This document shows positions 8,157 through 17,571 of a stretch of 51,707 nucleotides of DNA, in pieces. Position 1 is the stretch's first letter; each line of letters starts with the position of its first letter. The stretch is from Lachnospiraceae bacterium. GTDB taxonomy: Bacteria; Bacillota; Clostridia; Lachnospirales; Lachnospiraceae. A model generated the notes under the pieces. It had not been told where the DNA came from, did not search any database, and saw only the letters and a list, made by a program, of their open reading frames with translations. The stretch lies in contig JAFYWD010000240.1 of NCBI GenBank assembly GCA_017558205.1, forward strand, positions 1 to 51,707. The letters are read 5' to 3'. The position numbers were made by a program, and so were the translations under genes.

Positions 8157-8224
8157 TAAAAAGGGAATTGCTATGTTCAATAAGGAAAATCAGGATTTTC
8201 AAAGGAATATGGCAATCCCCTTTG
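8157..8224 (+). other. Stem-loop between thl and crt
   Basis: AAAGGGAATTGC near 8159 can pair, with one mismatch, with GCAATCCCCTTT near 8212. An inner hairpin (GAAAAT/ATTTTC) lies within the loop. No long T-run follows, so it is more likely a processing or stability element, or a leaky terminator, than a full stop. Confidence 0.45.
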
Positions 8225-8282
8225 TTAACGTAATGAAGCGAAGCAAAAATATAGAAGTAAAAAATATAAAAGGAGAAAGATC

Positions 8283-9068
8283 ATGGAATTTGTTTTATAT
8301 GAAGTAAAAGGTGCCACGGGTATCATCACAATTAACCGTGAAAGAGCATTAAATGCTTTAAACTCCACAGTACTGGAAGAATTAGACCAGACTCTGGATG
8401 CTGTAAATTTAGAGGAAGTAAGATGTCTTATTTTAACCGGTGCAGGACAAAAATCCTTTGTAGCAGGAGCTGATATCGGGGAAATGAGCAACTTAACAAA
8501 AGCAGAAGGAGAAGCTTTCGGTAAAAAAGGAAATGATGTATTCCGTAAATTAGAAACCTTCCCTATTCCTGTAATTGCAGCAATTAACGGTTTTGCATTA
8601 GGTGGTGGATGCGAAATTGCCATGAGCTGTGACATCAGAATCTGTTCTGATAATGCAGTCTTCGGCCAGCCTGAGGTAGGTCTTGGAATTACTCCCGGTT
8701 TTGGAGGAACACAGAGACTTGCACGTCTTGTAGGTGCAGGAATGGCAAAACAGATGATCTATACTGCAAGAAATATTAAGGCTGATGAAGCGTACAGAAT
8801 CGGACTTGTAAATGCAGTTTATACTCAGGAGGAATTAATGCCTGCAGCAGAAAAAATGGCAGCCGGAATTGCAAAAAATGCACCTATTGCAGTTCGTAAC
8901 TGTAAAAAAGCAATCAACGATGGCTTAGACGTAACTATGGACGAAGCAATCGTGATTGAAGAAAAATTATTCGGAGACTGCTTTGAAACAGAAGACCAGA
9001 AATACGGTATGGCATTCTTCTTAGACAAGAATAAAGAAAAAGTAAAAGAGCCTTTTAAAAATTGCTAA
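8283..9068 (+). CDS. crt: 3-hydroxybutyryl-CoA dehydratase (crotonase)
   Basis: This 261-residue enoyl-CoA hydratase/isomerase-family enzyme converts 3-hydroxybutyryl-CoA to crotonyl-CoA. The oxyanion hole is visible in AGADI (61-65) and GGG (107-109). The two catalytic glutamates are Glu111 (GGGCEIAMSCD) and Glu131 (QPEVGLGITPG). AGGAG lies before the ATG. It is the second gene of the operon, 83 bp before hbd. Its length is normal, and the gene context makes crotonase far more likely than another hydratase of the family. Confidence 0.94.
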   Translation: MEFVLYEVKGATGIITINRERALNALNSTVLEELDQTLDAVNLEEVRCLILTGAGQKSFVAGADIGEMSNLTKAEGEAFGKKGNDVFRKLETFPIPVIAAINGFALGGGCEIAMSCDIRICSDNAVFGQPEVGLGITPGFGGTQRLARLVGAGMAKQMIYTARNIKADEAYRIGLVNAVYTQEELMPAAEKMAAGIAKNAPIAVRNCKKAINDGLDVTMDEAIVIEEKLFGDCFETEDQKYGMAFFLDKNKEKVKEPFKNC

Positions 9069-9151
9069 GCTATAACCAGATCCGGTCATTATAAATAAGC
9101 AGCCGGAGCAGTTATCAACATATTAAATTTTAAAATCAGGAGGATTAAACC

Positions 9152-9991
9152 ATGAAAGTAGGTATTATCGGAGCCGGTACTATGGGTGCCGGAATTGCAC
9201 AGGCATTTGCTGAAACAGAAGGATATGAAGTATATCTTTGTGATATCAACGACGAGTTTGCTGCCAACGGAAAAGCAAGAATTGCAAAAGGATACAGCAA
9301 ATTAGTAGCAAAAGAAAAAATTACTCAGGAATATGCTGATGGTATTTTAGCTAAAATTACAACCGGAACAAAAGATATCTGTACAGATGCTGATTTAGTA
9401 GTAGAGGCAGCCTTGGAAGTAATGTCTGTTAAACAGCAGACCTTTAAAGAATTACAGGATATCGTTCCTGCTAACTGTATTTTTGCTACCAATACTTCTT
9501 CTTTATCTATTACAGAAATTGGAGCAGGCTTAGACAGACCCGTAATCGGTATGCACTTCTTTAACCCTGCTAACAGAATGAAATTAGTAGAAGTTATTGC
9601 AGGCTTAAATACTCCTGCTGAAACTGTTGATAAGATTAAAGAAATTTCTGTAGAAATCGGAAAAGATCCCGTACAGGTAGAAGAAGCTCCGGGATTCGTA
9701 GTAAACAGAATTCTTATTCCTATGATTAACGAAGCTATCGGTATTTATGCTGAAGGTATTGCTTCCGTAGAAGGTATTGATAAAGCTATGAAATTAGGTG
9801 CAAATCATCCTATGGGACCTTTAGCTTTAGGTGACCTGGTAGGTCTTGATATTGTATTAGCAATTATGAATGTAATGTATGATGAAACAGGAGATCCTAA
9901 ATATCGTCCTCATACACTTCTTAAGAAAATGGTTCGTGGAAAACAGCTTGGTATCAAAACAGGTAAAGGATTTTACGATTACAGCAAATAA
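9152..9991 (+). CDS. hbd: 3-hydroxybutyryl-CoA dehydrogenase
   Basis: This 279-residue NAD(P)H enzyme reduces acetoacetyl-CoA to 3-hydroxybutyryl-CoA. The N-terminal Rossmann loop GAGTMGAG spans residues 7-14. The active site contains Ser116/117 in NTSSLSIT and His135 in GMHFFNPA. The C-terminal helical domain ends in GKGFYDYSK, a characteristic ending for the family. AGGAGG lies 8 bases before the ATG. It sits between crt and bcd in the order known from Roseburia-type butyrate producers. Confidence 0.95.
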   Translation: MKVGIIGAGTMGAGIAQAFAETEGYEVYLCDINDEFAANGKARIAKGYSKLVAKEKITQEYADGILAKITTGTKDICTDADLVVEAALEVMSVKQQTFKELQDIVPANCIFATNTSSLSITEIGAGLDRPVIGMHFFNPANRMKLVEVIAGLNTPAETVDKIKEISVEIGKDPVQVEEAPGFVVNRILIPMINEAIGIYAEGIASVEGIDKAMKLGANHPMGPLALGDLVGLDIVLAIMNVMYDETGDPKYRPHTLLKKMVRGKQLGIKTGKGFYDYSK

Positions 9992-10022
9992 TCATATATA
10001 AAAACATGGAGGATAATTAATC

Positions 10023-11189
10023 ATGGATTTTACTTTAAGCAAAGAACATGAAATGGCGAGACAGTTATTCAAAGATTTCGCTGAAAACGAAGTAAAACCT
10101 CTGGCACAAGAGGTAGATGAAACAGAAACTTTCCCGAAGGAAACAGTGGAAAAAATGGCAAGATATGGATTCCTTGGTATTCCCGTACCAAAGGAATTTG
10201 GCGGACAGGGATGTGATGCCTTAACATATGCTATGTGTGTAGAAGAATTATCAAAGGTTTGTGCTACCACAGGAGTTATTGTTTCTGCACATACTTCTCT
10301 TTGTGTAGACCCTATTCAGACATATGGTACACCGGAACAGAAGGCAAAATATTTACCTGATTTAGCATCCGGTAGAAAGCTTGGAGCTTTCGGTCTGACA
10401 GAGCCCGGAGCAGGTACTGATGCACAGGGACAGCAGACAAAGGCTGTATTAGATGGAGATGAATGGGTACTGAACGGATCTAAATGCTTCATCACTAACG
10501 GAAAAGAAGCAGATATTTATATTGTCATTGCTGTAACAGGTAAAATTGAAAAACGCGGAAGAGTTCAGAAAGAAATCTCTGCCTTTATCGTAGAAAAAGG
10601 AACACCCGGATTTACCTTTGGAACAAAGGAAAAGAAGATGGGTATCAAAGGTTCTTCAACTTATGAATTAATTTTCACTGATTGCCGTATTCCTAAGGAA
10701 AATTTACTTGGTGCAAAGGGTAAAGGCTTCGGAATTGCAATGCATACTCTGGATGGTGGACGTATCGGAATTGCTGCACAGGCACTTGGTATTGCAGAAG
10801 GTGCTTTAGAAACAACCATTAACTACGTAAAGGAAAGAAAACAGTTTGGTCGTTCTATCAGTGCATTCCAGAATACACAGTTTATGTTAGCTGATATGGC
10901 AACTAAAGTAGAAGCTGCTAAATTATTAGTGTACAAAGCTGCTATGAAGAAAAACGAATATGCTCAGGGTAAGAAAGTTTCCTACTCCATGGAAGCTGCC
11001 ATGGCTAAGTTATATGCAGCAGAGGTTGCTATGGAAGTAACTACAAAGGCAGTTCAGTTACACGGTGGATACGGATATATCAGAGAATATGATGTAGAAC
11101 GTATGATGCGTGATGCTAAGATCACAGAGATCTACGAAGGAACAAGTGAAGTTCAGCGTATGGTTATCTCTGCAAATATTTTAAACTAG
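10023..11189 (+). CDS. bcd: Butyryl-CoA dehydrogenase
   Basis: This 388-residue FAD acyl-CoA dehydrogenase of the short-chain type reduces crotonyl-CoA to butyryl-CoA. Signatures are [14 protein letters not shown] near 126 for FAD binding, [10 protein letters not shown] in the helical domain and the catalytic glutamate in EIYEGTSE, about residue 372. With EtfBA next door it should form the bifurcating complex, which also reduces ferredoxin using NADH. That function is known for clostridial homologues and inferred here. The stop codon TAG overlaps the AGGAGG site of etfB, so the two are tightly coupled. Confidence 0.95.
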   Translation: MDFTLSKEHEMARQLFKDFAENEVKPLAQEVDETETFPKETVEKMARYGFLGIPVPKEFGGQGCDALTYAMCVEELSKVCATTGVIVSAHTSLCVDPIQTYGTPEQKAKYLPDLASGRKLGAFGLTEPGAGTDAQGQQTKAVLDGDEWVLNGSKCFITNGKEADIYIVIAVTGKIEKRGRVQKEISAFIVEKGTPGFTFGTKEKKMGIKGSSTYELIFTDCRIPKENLLGAKGKGFGIAMHTLDGGRIGIAAQALGIAEGALETTINYVKERKQFGRSISAFQNTQFMLADMATKVEAAKLLVYKAAMKKNEYAQGKKVSYSMEAAMAKLYAAEVAMEVTTKAVQLHGGYGYIREYDVERMMRDAKITEIYEGTSEVQRMVISANILN

Positions 11190-11202
11190 GAGGTAACAAA
11201 AA

Positions 11203-11988
11203 GTGAAGATTATCGTTTGTATTAAACAGGTTCCGGATACTAAAGGCGGAGTTAAATTTAATCCTGATGGAACATTAGACAGAGGAGCCATGCTTGCTAT
11301 CATGAATCCTGATGATAAAGCAGGATTAGAAGCGGCTCTTAGAATTAAAGATACAATGGGCGCAGAAGTAACAGCTATTACCATGGGTCTTCCTAAGGCA
11401 ACAGATGTTCTTCGTGAAGCTCTTGCTATGGGTGCAGATAAAGCAATCCTTGTAACTGACAGAGTACTGGGAGGAGCTGATACCTGGGCAACCTCTACAA
11501 CTCTTGCAGGTGCCATCAGAAATCTTGAATATGATTTAATTATCACAGGACGTCAGGCGATTGACGGTGATACAGCTCAGGTTGGACCTCAGATTGCTGA
11601 GCATTTAGGTCTTCCCGTTATTTCCTATGCTGAAGCAATTGAAGTAAAAGGAGATAAGGTTTGTGTAAAACGTATGTATGATGACAGACATCATATGTTA
11701 GAAGTAAAAATGCCTTGTCTTGTAACAGCTCTTGCAGAATTAAATGATCCTCGTTATATGACTCCCGGTGGAATTTTCGATGCATGTGCAGCAGAAATTA
11801 CAACATGGGGCAGAGCTGATCTGATCGATGTTAAAGATTCTGACCTTGGTTTAAAAGGTTCACCTACAAAGATCGCAAAAGCATCTGATAAAGTACGTAA
11901 GGGTGCCGGCGAAAAGGTTACTCCTGATTCAGCAGAAGATGCAGTGGCATACATTGTAGGTAAGTTAACAGAGAAACACGTGATCTAA
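11203..11988 (+). CDS. etfB: Electron transfer flavoprotein beta subunit
   Basis: The 261-residue small subunit of the electron transfer flavoprotein partners with butyryl-CoA dehydrogenase. It starts KIIVCIKQVPDT, as the family does, and carries the loop TGRQAIDGDTAQVG, which in bifurcating Etf holds the second flavin. The start codon is GTG at 11203, with AGGAGG 9 bases before it inside the end of bcd. In bifurcating systems this subunit receives electrons from NADH. The bifurcating assignment rests on context and the flavin loop. The gene lies 13 bp after bcd and 24 bp before etfA. Confidence 0.94.
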   Translation: MKIIVCIKQVPDTKGGVKFNPDGTLDRGAMLAIMNPDDKAGLEAALRIKDTMGAEVTAITMGLPKATDVLREALAMGADKAILVTDRVLGGADTWATSTTLAGAIRNLEYDLIITGRQAIDGDTAQVGPQIAEHLGLPVISYAEAIEVKGDKVCVKRMYDDRHHMLEVKMPCLVTALAELNDPRYMTPGGIFDACAAEITTWGRADLIDVKDSDLGLKGSPTKIAKASDKVRKGAGEKVTPDSAEDAVAYIVGKLTEKHVI

Positions 11989-12012
11989 TATATAAATGAG
12001 AGGTAAACAAGA

Positions 12013-13062
12013 ATGAATTTAGCAGAATATAAAGGCGTATATGTCTATGCAGAGCAGGTTGATAATGTAATCAGCGGTATTGCATATGAATTACTTGGAA
12101 AAGGTAAAGAGCTTGCTGCAAAGCTGAACGAAGAAGTAACAGCTGTTCTTGTAGGAGCTGATGTAAAGGGTCTTGCTGACAGCTTAGCAGAGTACGGTGC
12201 AGATAAAGTTATCGTAGTAGAAGATCCTGAATTAAAAGAATACAGAACAGAGCCCTATGCACATGCATTAGCAAGTGTAATTAACGAATACAAGCCTGAT
12301 ATCTTCCTTGTTGGAGCAACAGCAATCGGTAGAGATCTTGCTCCTACTGTATCCGCAAGAGTAGCTACAGGTCTTACAGCAGACTGTACAGTACTTGAAA
12401 TCGGTGATTTCCCTATCGTAGCTCTTCCCGGAAAAGAAGACGAACAGAAGCATAACCAGTTATTAATGACACGTCCTGCTTTTGGTGGAAATACAATTGC
12501 AACAATTGCATGTCCTGATCATCGTCCTCAGATGGCAACCGTTCGTCCCGGTGTAATGCAGAAAATTGAGCCTATCGCAGGTGCAAAAGCTAACATTATT
12601 GAAATGAAATTAGAATTTGTACCTAATAACAGATATGTTGAAATTAAAGAAATTGTGAAAGCAGTTTCTGATACAGTAGATATTATGGATGCTAAAATTT
12701 TAGTTTCCGGTGGTCGTGGAGTAGGAAGTCCTGAAAACTTTAAGATTTTAGAGGATCTGGCAGAAGCCTTAGGCGGAACAGTATCCTGTTCTCGTGCAGT
12801 AGTAGATTCCGGATGGAAGCCCAGAGATCTTCAGGTAGGTCAGACAGGAAAAACAGTTCGTCCTAACCTTTACATCGCTTGTGGTATTTCCGGTGCTATC
12901 CAGCATACTGCAGGTATGGAAGAAGCTGATATTATCGTTGCTATCAACAAAGATGAAGATGCTCCTATCTTTGATGTGGCTGACTTCGGTGTAGTTGGGG
13001 ATTTAAATAAAATTGTTCCTCAGTTAACAGAAGCCATCAAAGCTGCAAAAGCAAATAAATAA
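12013..13062 (+). CDS. etfA: Electron transfer flavoprotein alpha subunit
   Basis: This 349-residue large Etf subunit completes the butyrate operon. The C-terminal FAD domain is unmistakable: GGRGVGSPENF, SRAVVDSGW, QVGQTGKTVRPNLYIACGISGAIQH and INKDEDAPIF. There is no N-terminal ferredoxin-like iron-sulfur extension, so it is the short type. With EtfB it moves electrons to Bcd and probably to ferredoxin. A terminator follows directly, so the operon ends here without the terminal step: no butyryl-CoA:acetate transferase or butyrate kinase genes are present. Confidence 0.95.
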   Translation: MNLAEYKGVYVYAEQVDNVISGIAYELLGKGKELAAKLNEEVTAVLVGADVKGLADSLAEYGADKVIVVEDPELKEYRTEPYAHALASVINEYKPDIFLVGATAIGRDLAPTVSARVATGLTADCTVLEIGDFPIVALPGKEDEQKHNQLLMTRPAFGGNTIATIACPDHRPQMATVRPGVMQKIEPIAGAKANIIEMKLEFVPNNRYVEIKEIVKAVSDTVDIMDAKILVSGGRGVGSPENFKILEDLAEALGGTVSCSRAVVDSGWKPRDLQVGQTGKTVRPNLYIACGISGAIQHTAGMEEADIIVAINKDEDAPIFDVADFGVVGDLNKIVPQLTEAIKAAKANK

Positions 13063-13082
13063 TTATCCAAAATGTAAATAAT

Positions 13083-13115
13083 AAAAAAGCCGTCTTGATA
13101 AAAGGCGGCTTTTTT
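13083..13115. terminator. Terminator of the butyrate operon, shared with the convergent gene
   Basis: AAGCCGTC pairs with GGCGGCTT (one G-U), flanked by A-runs on the left and T-runs on the right, so it can work in both directions. Confidence 0.88.
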
Positions 13116-13130
13116 GTATCCAAGGAATAT

Positions 13131-13856
13131 TTAATTACTGTCAGTATGATTATTTTGTACCAAATCCAGATAAAACAGAGTATAAGTCATGGATTGGTAG
13201 GGAAGAACAAATAAAAGGCCTATTCCAAAGGAAAGAAGTCCTAAAAGCAACATAGGTAAAAAACTTAGCTCTAATAAGAAAAGACGAAGCTTCTGTCCTT
13301 TCATTAATGCAGCACTTTTTTTCAAAAGCTCCAATGCTGTACTTTGGGGAAAATCCAACAGAATAAAATAGCTTTGAGAAAAAACTAAGCTAATCCACAG
13401 ATAAAAGGGAATTCCGGAAAGTAGAAGCAGCAGGCCGTAAATAAGACTATTATTATTATCCTGAAAATAACCTGTCATCAGGGTAAGCAGGCCGGGAAGA
13501 AAACAGCAAAAAGAAAGAAGCCTGATGAAAAATTGGCTAAGTACTGTTTTTTCCGGAAAAAGAGTAAAGCCTGTAAATAAATCCTTAAAGTTTATTTTCT
13601 GTTTGCATGCCAGGTTTAGATAAAAGCTATATAAGCCCACCTGAAAAAGACATCCGATTAAGGTAATAAGAAAAGAAATCAGATAATCGATAATCAGTCC
13701 GGGCGCTGACAGGGGAGCAGATTGTCCTAAAACTAAGGTGAGAGTAGTAATTGCTAAATTGGTAAAGACAATAAGAGAAATAGCTTTGCTGTAATTACCA
13801 AGCAAAATACCTCTGGCATATTGCTTCAGTTGAGAAGCTGATCTGTTTACCCCCAT
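13131..13856 (-). CDS. DUF975-like polytopic membrane protein
   Basis: The product has 241 residues and five or six hydrophobic segments. The N-terminus, with QLKQYARGILLGNYSKAI before the first helix, matches the DUF975 pattern of firmicute integral membrane proteins, whose role is unknown. The start ATG overlaps the stop of the preceding metallopeptidase-like gene by ten bases, so the two are translationally coupled. No catalytic motif is visible. The family call rests on the N-terminus and topology only. Confidence 0.65.
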   Translation of the reverse strand: MGVNRSASQLKQYARGILLGNYSKAISLIVFTNLAITTLTLVLGQSAPLSAPGLIIDYLISFLITLIGCLFQVGLYSFYLNLACKQKINFKDLFTGFTLFPEKTVLSQFFIRLLSFCCFLPGLLTLMTGYFQDNNNSLIYGLLLLLSGIPFYLWISLVFSQSYFILLDFPQSTALELLKKSAALMKGQKLRLFLLELSFLPMLLLGLLSFGIGLLFVLPYQSMTYTLFYLDLVQNNHTDSN

Positions 13857-14344
13857 AAATCAACATTTCTTCCTTTGTACTTTATAGAATCAGATAATTT
13901 TAAATCCTTTTGATAGGGATTTTGCTCATTATAGTATTTTATCTGGGTATTGGTAGTTCCCCCGGCAATATAAGAGCGTCCGCATTCAGGGCAGATAGCA
14001 GACTGCAGGGAAACGGTGGCAGAAACAACCTGTCCGTTCTTTTGAGCTGCCTTGGAATAGGCATTGCTTACATGCTCCTGTTCATGAGAGCGTACTACAG
14101 CTGCAGAAGCCTCCGGGCTGATATGGGCAGCAGCCTTGAAGGAAACATTTTCATCAGAACCATCCTGATATTTACGATTGCTGCAGGTTTCACATTCTGC
14201 CGGCGAGGATTTTCTCCCCGGCGATTTTACACGGCTGGCAGCAGGGTTTCTCACAACAGCAGAAGTATCGTTGTTACCGGCGGTAGCGGAGACAGGAAAA
14301 TAACTGTTGTAGCCAATGCTTCCTGAAAAAGAAATAGGTGTCAT
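13847..14344 (-). CDS. Small SprA-like putative metallopeptidase with HExEH and CxxC pairs
   Basis: This 165-residue protein has the core SHEQEHVSNAYSKA, a His-Glu-x-Glu-His arrangement like the zinc site of metallopeptidases. Two CxxC pairs (ECETC and CPEC) could bind another zinc. Upstream of the core is NRKYQDGSDENVSFK, seen in the SprA-related family to my knowledge. The N-terminal 45 residues are of low complexity, and no signal peptide is clear. Substrate and proteolytic activity are unproven. AGGAGG lies 7 bases before the ATG. It is the middle gene of a three-gene minus-strand group and overlaps the DUF975-like gene by ten bases. Confidence 0.6.
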   Translation of the reverse strand: MTPISFSGSIGYNSYFPVSATAGNNDTSAVVRNPAASRVKSPGRKSSPAECETCSNRKYQDGSDENVSFKAAAHISPEASAAVVRSHEQEHVSNAYSKAAQKNGQVVSATVSLQSAICPECGRSYIAGGTTNTQIKYYNEQNPYQKDLKLSDSIKYKGRNVDLWG

Positions 14345-14359
14345 AGAAGATCCTCCTTT

Positions 14360-14722
14360 CTAGAGAGAAATTCCTAATTGGTTTAAAAGCTCCGGATAGG
14401 ATTGCTCAAAAGGAATTCCATACATTTGTTCATAAATTTTATAAAAAGTTGTAATAAATTCTTGTCTGAATTCGGGAACATAAATAATACTGTACACAGT
14501 AAAGGCTATCATGCAGGTCTGAAGCACAATCGCAGAAGTTCCTGTAATAAATCCAATTTTAGCAGATCTGCACATTCGCCTTTCCCGTCCCATGGATAAA
14601 ACAGCCAGAATAATAGCTAAGGCTCCAAATAAAAAGGTAAACCAAAATAAGCTGAGAAAGGCACAAAACATACCGATAATACCTAAGGTCGCAGCTGCTG
14701 CAGAAAACGAATTCTGATACAT
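14360..14722 (-). CDS. Small membrane protein, DUF4190-like
   Basis: A product of about 120 residues has two long hydrophobic segments at the N-terminus (SAAAATLGIIGMFCAF and the following helices), a basic loop (GRERRMCRSAKIG), another hydrophobic helix and a soluble tail. This resembles DUF4190-type membrane proteins of unknown role. I chose the ATG at 14722, which has GGTGA about 8 bases upstream. In-frame ATGs at 14752 and 14797 would lengthen it. It is the first gene of the minus-strand trio, 15 bp before the SprA-like gene. Confidence 0.55.
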   Translation of the reverse strand: MYQNSFSAAAATLGIIGMFCAFLSLFWFTFLFGALAIILAVLSMGRERRMCRSAKIGFITGTSAIVLQTCMIAFTVYSIIYVPEFRQEFITTFYKIYEQMYGIPFEQSYPELLNQLGISL

Positions 14723-14830
14723 AAAAATCACCATTTTCTTATAAGATGCCATAAGTATATCATTTTCTTTTTTAATATACAAATGAAATCTTTCCATTAC
14801 ATCTTTCTAAAAATTGAAAGAAGGGGAAAC

Positions 14831-14859
14831 TTGCAAAAAAAGAATAAAATGAGTAAAAT
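14831..14859 (+). promoter_or_regulatory. Promoter of tex
   Basis: TTGCAA (14831-14836), a 17-bp spacer and TAAAAT (14854-14859) lie in the gap between the divergent small membrane gene and tex. Confidence 0.6.
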
Positions 14860-14906
14860 GTATAGGATAAAAAAGTAAGACAACCCGTAAGGAGATTAGT
14901 GAAAAA

Positions 14907-17240
14907 ATGGACATATTAGTAAAATTGGCACAAGAGCTGCAGGTGGAAAAATGGCAGGTAGAGGCAGCGGTAGCATTGATTGATGAAGGAAATACCATTC
15001 CTTTTATTTCCCGTTACCGTAAGGAAGCTACCGGCTCCTTAAATGATGAGCAATTAAGAAATCTGGCAGAACGATTAAATTATTTAAGAAACCTGGAAGA
15101 AAAGAAAGCCCAGGTATTGTCCTCCATTGAAGAGCAGGGAAAGCTGACAGAGGAGCTGAAGGAGAAAATCCTACAGGCAGAGACAATGGTAACGGTGGAA
15201 GACTTATATCGCCCCTATCGTCCCAAAAGAAAGACAAGAGCCAGTGTGGCAAAGGAAAAGGGACTGGAGCCTTTGGCACAGACAATTTTAGCTCAGGAAA
15301 TCACAGGTGCTTTGGAGGAGGAAGCAAGTAAATTTGTTTCAGAGGAAAAAGAGGTGCTTACCCCCAAGGACGCTATTCAGGGGGCTATGGATATTATCGC
15401 AGAAGCCATTTCAGATGAAGCAGATTATAGAACCTATATCCGTCAGATTACCATAGAGGAAGGGAAGCTGATTAGTAGTGCCAAGGATGAAAAGGCAGAG
15501 TCTGTCTATGAAATGTATTATGATTACGAAGAGGCTGTCAAACAGGTGGCAGGTCACAGGACACTGGCTATTAACAGAGGAGAAAATGAGAAGTTTCTTA
15601 CCGTTAAAGTAGAGGCACCGGTGGAACGTATCCTCAGATATCTGGAAACGAAGACATTGGTAAATGATAATCCTGTTACCACCCCTGTTTTAAAGGAAAC
15701 CATAGAAGACAGCTATCAAAGACTGATCGCACCTGCCATAGAAAGAGAAATCAGGAATGAACTGACAGAAAAGGCAGAGGATGGAGCCATTACCGTATTT
15801 GGAAAAAATTTGGAACAGCTGCTGCTTCAGCCACCCATTGTAGGAAAGGTGGTTCTGGGCTGGGATCCGGCTTTTCGTACCGGCTGTAAGCTGGCAGTAG
15901 TAGATGAAACAGGAAAGGTATTGGAGACCAAGGTAATCTATCCTACGGCACCTCAGAACAAGGTAGAAGAAGCGAAGGCAGAGCTGAAACGATTAATAAA
16001 AAAACATGGAATACAGCTGATTTCAGTCGGAAACGGTACTGCCTCAAGGGAATCAGAGCAGGTAATTGTAGAGCTAATTAAGGAATTAGATACTCCGGTA
16101 CAGTATGTAATTGTAAATGAGGCAGGAGCCAGTGTATATTCAGCAAGTAAGCTGGCAACAGAGGAATTTCCTAATTTTGATGTGGGCCAAAGAAGTGCAG
16201 CCTCCATTGCCAGAAGGTTACAGGACCCTTTGGCAGAGCTGGTAAAAATAGACCCCAAATCTATCGGGGTTGGTCAGTACCAGCATGATATGAACCAGAA
16301 AAAGCTCAGTGAGGCCTTAACAGGGGTAGTAGAGGATAGTGTAAATAAGGTGGGAGTAGATTTAAATACTGCCAGCGCCCCATTGATGGAATATATCTCG
16401 GGAATTAATAAAACCATTGCAAAAAATATTGTGGAATACAGGGAACAAAACGGAAGGTTCACAGAGAGAAAGCAGCTGCTGAAGGTACCTAAGCTGGGTC
16501 CCAAGGCTTATCAGCAGTGTGCCGGTTTTATGAGGATTTTAGAGGGAAACAATCCTTTGGATGCTACCAGTGTTCATCCGGAATCCTATGAAGCCACCAT
16601 GATGTTATTGGAAAAGCTGGGACTTACCCTGGAGGATATAAAAAAGTTACAGAAGCAAAACCGGGGGAAGAAACCTGCTGTTAAAAAGGAAAAGAATAAA
16701 AAGCAGCAAAAAAAGCAAATCCTGATTAAAAATACGGGTACTGCCATGGGAATGGCTCTGGCACAGGCTTTTGAAAACGGTGTAGTGGAAGAGCCGGTAA
16801 CAGAAGCTTATGAAAAAGAGCTCCCTCAGGGCTTGGAAAGAAAGGTAAGGGATAAGAAGAAAATGGCAGAAGAGCTGGGAATCGGTGAGCTTACCTTGAC
16901 CGATATTTTAAAGGAGCTGGAAAAGCCTGCCAGAGACCCCAGAGAGGATATGCCAAAGCCTATTTTACGAAGTGATATTTTGGAAATGAAGGATCTGCAG
17001 CCCGGGATGGTACTAAAGGGTACCGTAAGAAATGTAATTGATTTCGGTGTCTTTGTGGACATCGGAGTTCATCAGGACGGACTTGTGCATATCTCACAAA
17101 TTACTGAAAGATTTATTAAGCATCCCTTAGAAGCTGTCAGTGTGGGGGATATTGTAGATGTTCAGGTTTTAAGCGTTGATGTGGGAAAAAAGAGAATATC
17201 TCTTACTATGAAGCTGGATAAGAATACAGGTAAAAATTAA
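14907..17240 (+). CDS. tex: Tex-family RNA-binding transcription accessory protein
   Basis: This 777-residue cytoplasmic nucleic-acid-binding protein has the family domain order. An N-terminal helical region contains IPFISRYRKEATGSLNDEQLR. It is followed by a YqgF/RNase H-like core (GWDPAFRTGCKLAVVD, near 320), helix-hairpin-helix repeats (LNTASAPLMEYISGI, then FTERKQLLKVPKLGPKAYQQ) and a C-terminal S1 domain (about 693-770, GTVRNVIDFGVFVDIGVHQDGLVHIS). Residues about 580-610 form a lysine-rich insert. Tex binds RNA and affects transcription and toxin expression in several bacteria; its role here is not known. AAGGAG precedes the ATG. It is monocistronic. Confidence 0.93.
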   Translation: MDILVKLAQELQVEKWQVEAAVALIDEGNTIPFISRYRKEATGSLNDEQLRNLAERLNYLRNLEEKKAQVLSSIEEQGKLTEELKEKILQAETMVTVEDLYRPYRPKRKTRASVAKEKGLEPLAQTILAQEITGALEEEASKFVSEEKEVLTPKDAIQGAMDIIAEAISDEADYRTYIRQITIEEGKLISSAKDEKAESVYEMYYDYEEAVKQVAGHRTLAINRGENEKFLTVKVEAPVERILRYLETKTLVNDNPVTTPVLKETIEDSYQRLIAPAIEREIRNELTEKAEDGAITVFGKNLEQLLLQPPIVGKVVLGWDPAFRTGCKLAVVDETGKVLETKVIYPTAPQNKVEEAKAELKRLIKKHGIQLISVGNGTASRESEQVIVELIKELDTPVQYVIVNEAGASVYSASKLATEEFPNFDVGQRSAASIARRLQDPLAELVKIDPKSIGVGQYQHDMNQKKLSEALTGVVEDSVNKVGVDLNTASAPLMEYISGINKTIAKNIVEYREQNGRFTERKQLLKVPKLGPKAYQQCAGFMRILEGNNPLDATSVHPESYEATMMLLEKLGLTLEDIKKLQKQNRGKKPAVKKEKNKKQQKKQILIKNTGTAMGMALAQAFENGVVEEPVTEAYEKELPQGLERKVRDKKKMAEELGIGELTLTDILKELEKPARDPREDMPKPILRSDILEMKDLQPGMVLKGTVRNVIDFGVFVDIGVHQDGLVHISQITERFIKHPLEAVSVGDIVDVQVLSVDVGKKRISLTMKLDKNTGKN

Positions 17241-17278
17241 CAAACAAGATAAAAATACTCCAAATTAAAAGAAAAGGA

Positions 17279-17307
17279 TTGATTTCTATTTCTATCTGGG
17301 TTATAAT
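17279..17307 (+). promoter_or_regulatory. Promoter of the FMN riboswitch-ribU unit
   Basis: TTGATT (17279-17284), a 17-bp spacer and a perfect TATAAT (17302-17307), about 20 bp before the aptamer. Confidence 0.75.
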
Positions 17308-17327
17308 TCAACTGTAAAAAAAATATA

Positions 17328-17440
17328 GTTCTTCGGGGCAGGGTGAAAATCCCGACCGGCGGTATAGTCCGCGACCTGTGAAAGCAGCTGATTTGGTGCA
17401 ATTCCAAAACCGACAGTATAGTCTGGATGTGAGAAGAAAG
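17328..17440 (+). ncRNA. FMN riboswitch (RFN element) aptamer
   Basis: The conserved blocks are in order: TTCTTCGGGGCAGGGTG, ATCCCGACCGGCGGTATAG, TCCGCGACC, a variable hairpin, GATTTGGTGCAATTCCAAA, CCGACAGTATAGTCTGGATG and the closing GAGAAG, which pairs with CTTC. FMN binding is expected to favour the terminator at 17507-17538 and so reduce riboflavin import when flavin is plentiful. The gene behind it, ribU, fits exactly. Confidence 0.95.
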
Positions 17441-17506
17441 CTAGAAAAATACAAACGATATTGCAAAAATGCAATCCGACTTTCTATTTGTATTATCATG
17501 CATTGT

Positions 17507-17538
17507 GCCCTGAATCTAAGGATTCAGGGCATTTTTTT
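17507..17538 (+). terminator. FMN riboswitch-controlled terminator
   Basis: GCCCTGAATC and GATTCAGGGC form a perfect 10-bp stem with loop TAAG, then A and seven T residues. Between aptamer and terminator, AATACAAA and TTTGTATT can pair in a competing fold, so an antiterminator is plausible. Confidence 0.85.
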
Positions 17539-17571
17539 ACAGCAGCCTCGAATCAATAAGGAGGAAGAAGA

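Noticed and set aside
13910-14326. 138-codon plus-strand open frame opposite the SprA-like gene
   Set aside because: The minus-strand frame has a ribosome site, zinc motifs and operon context; the plus frame has none of these.
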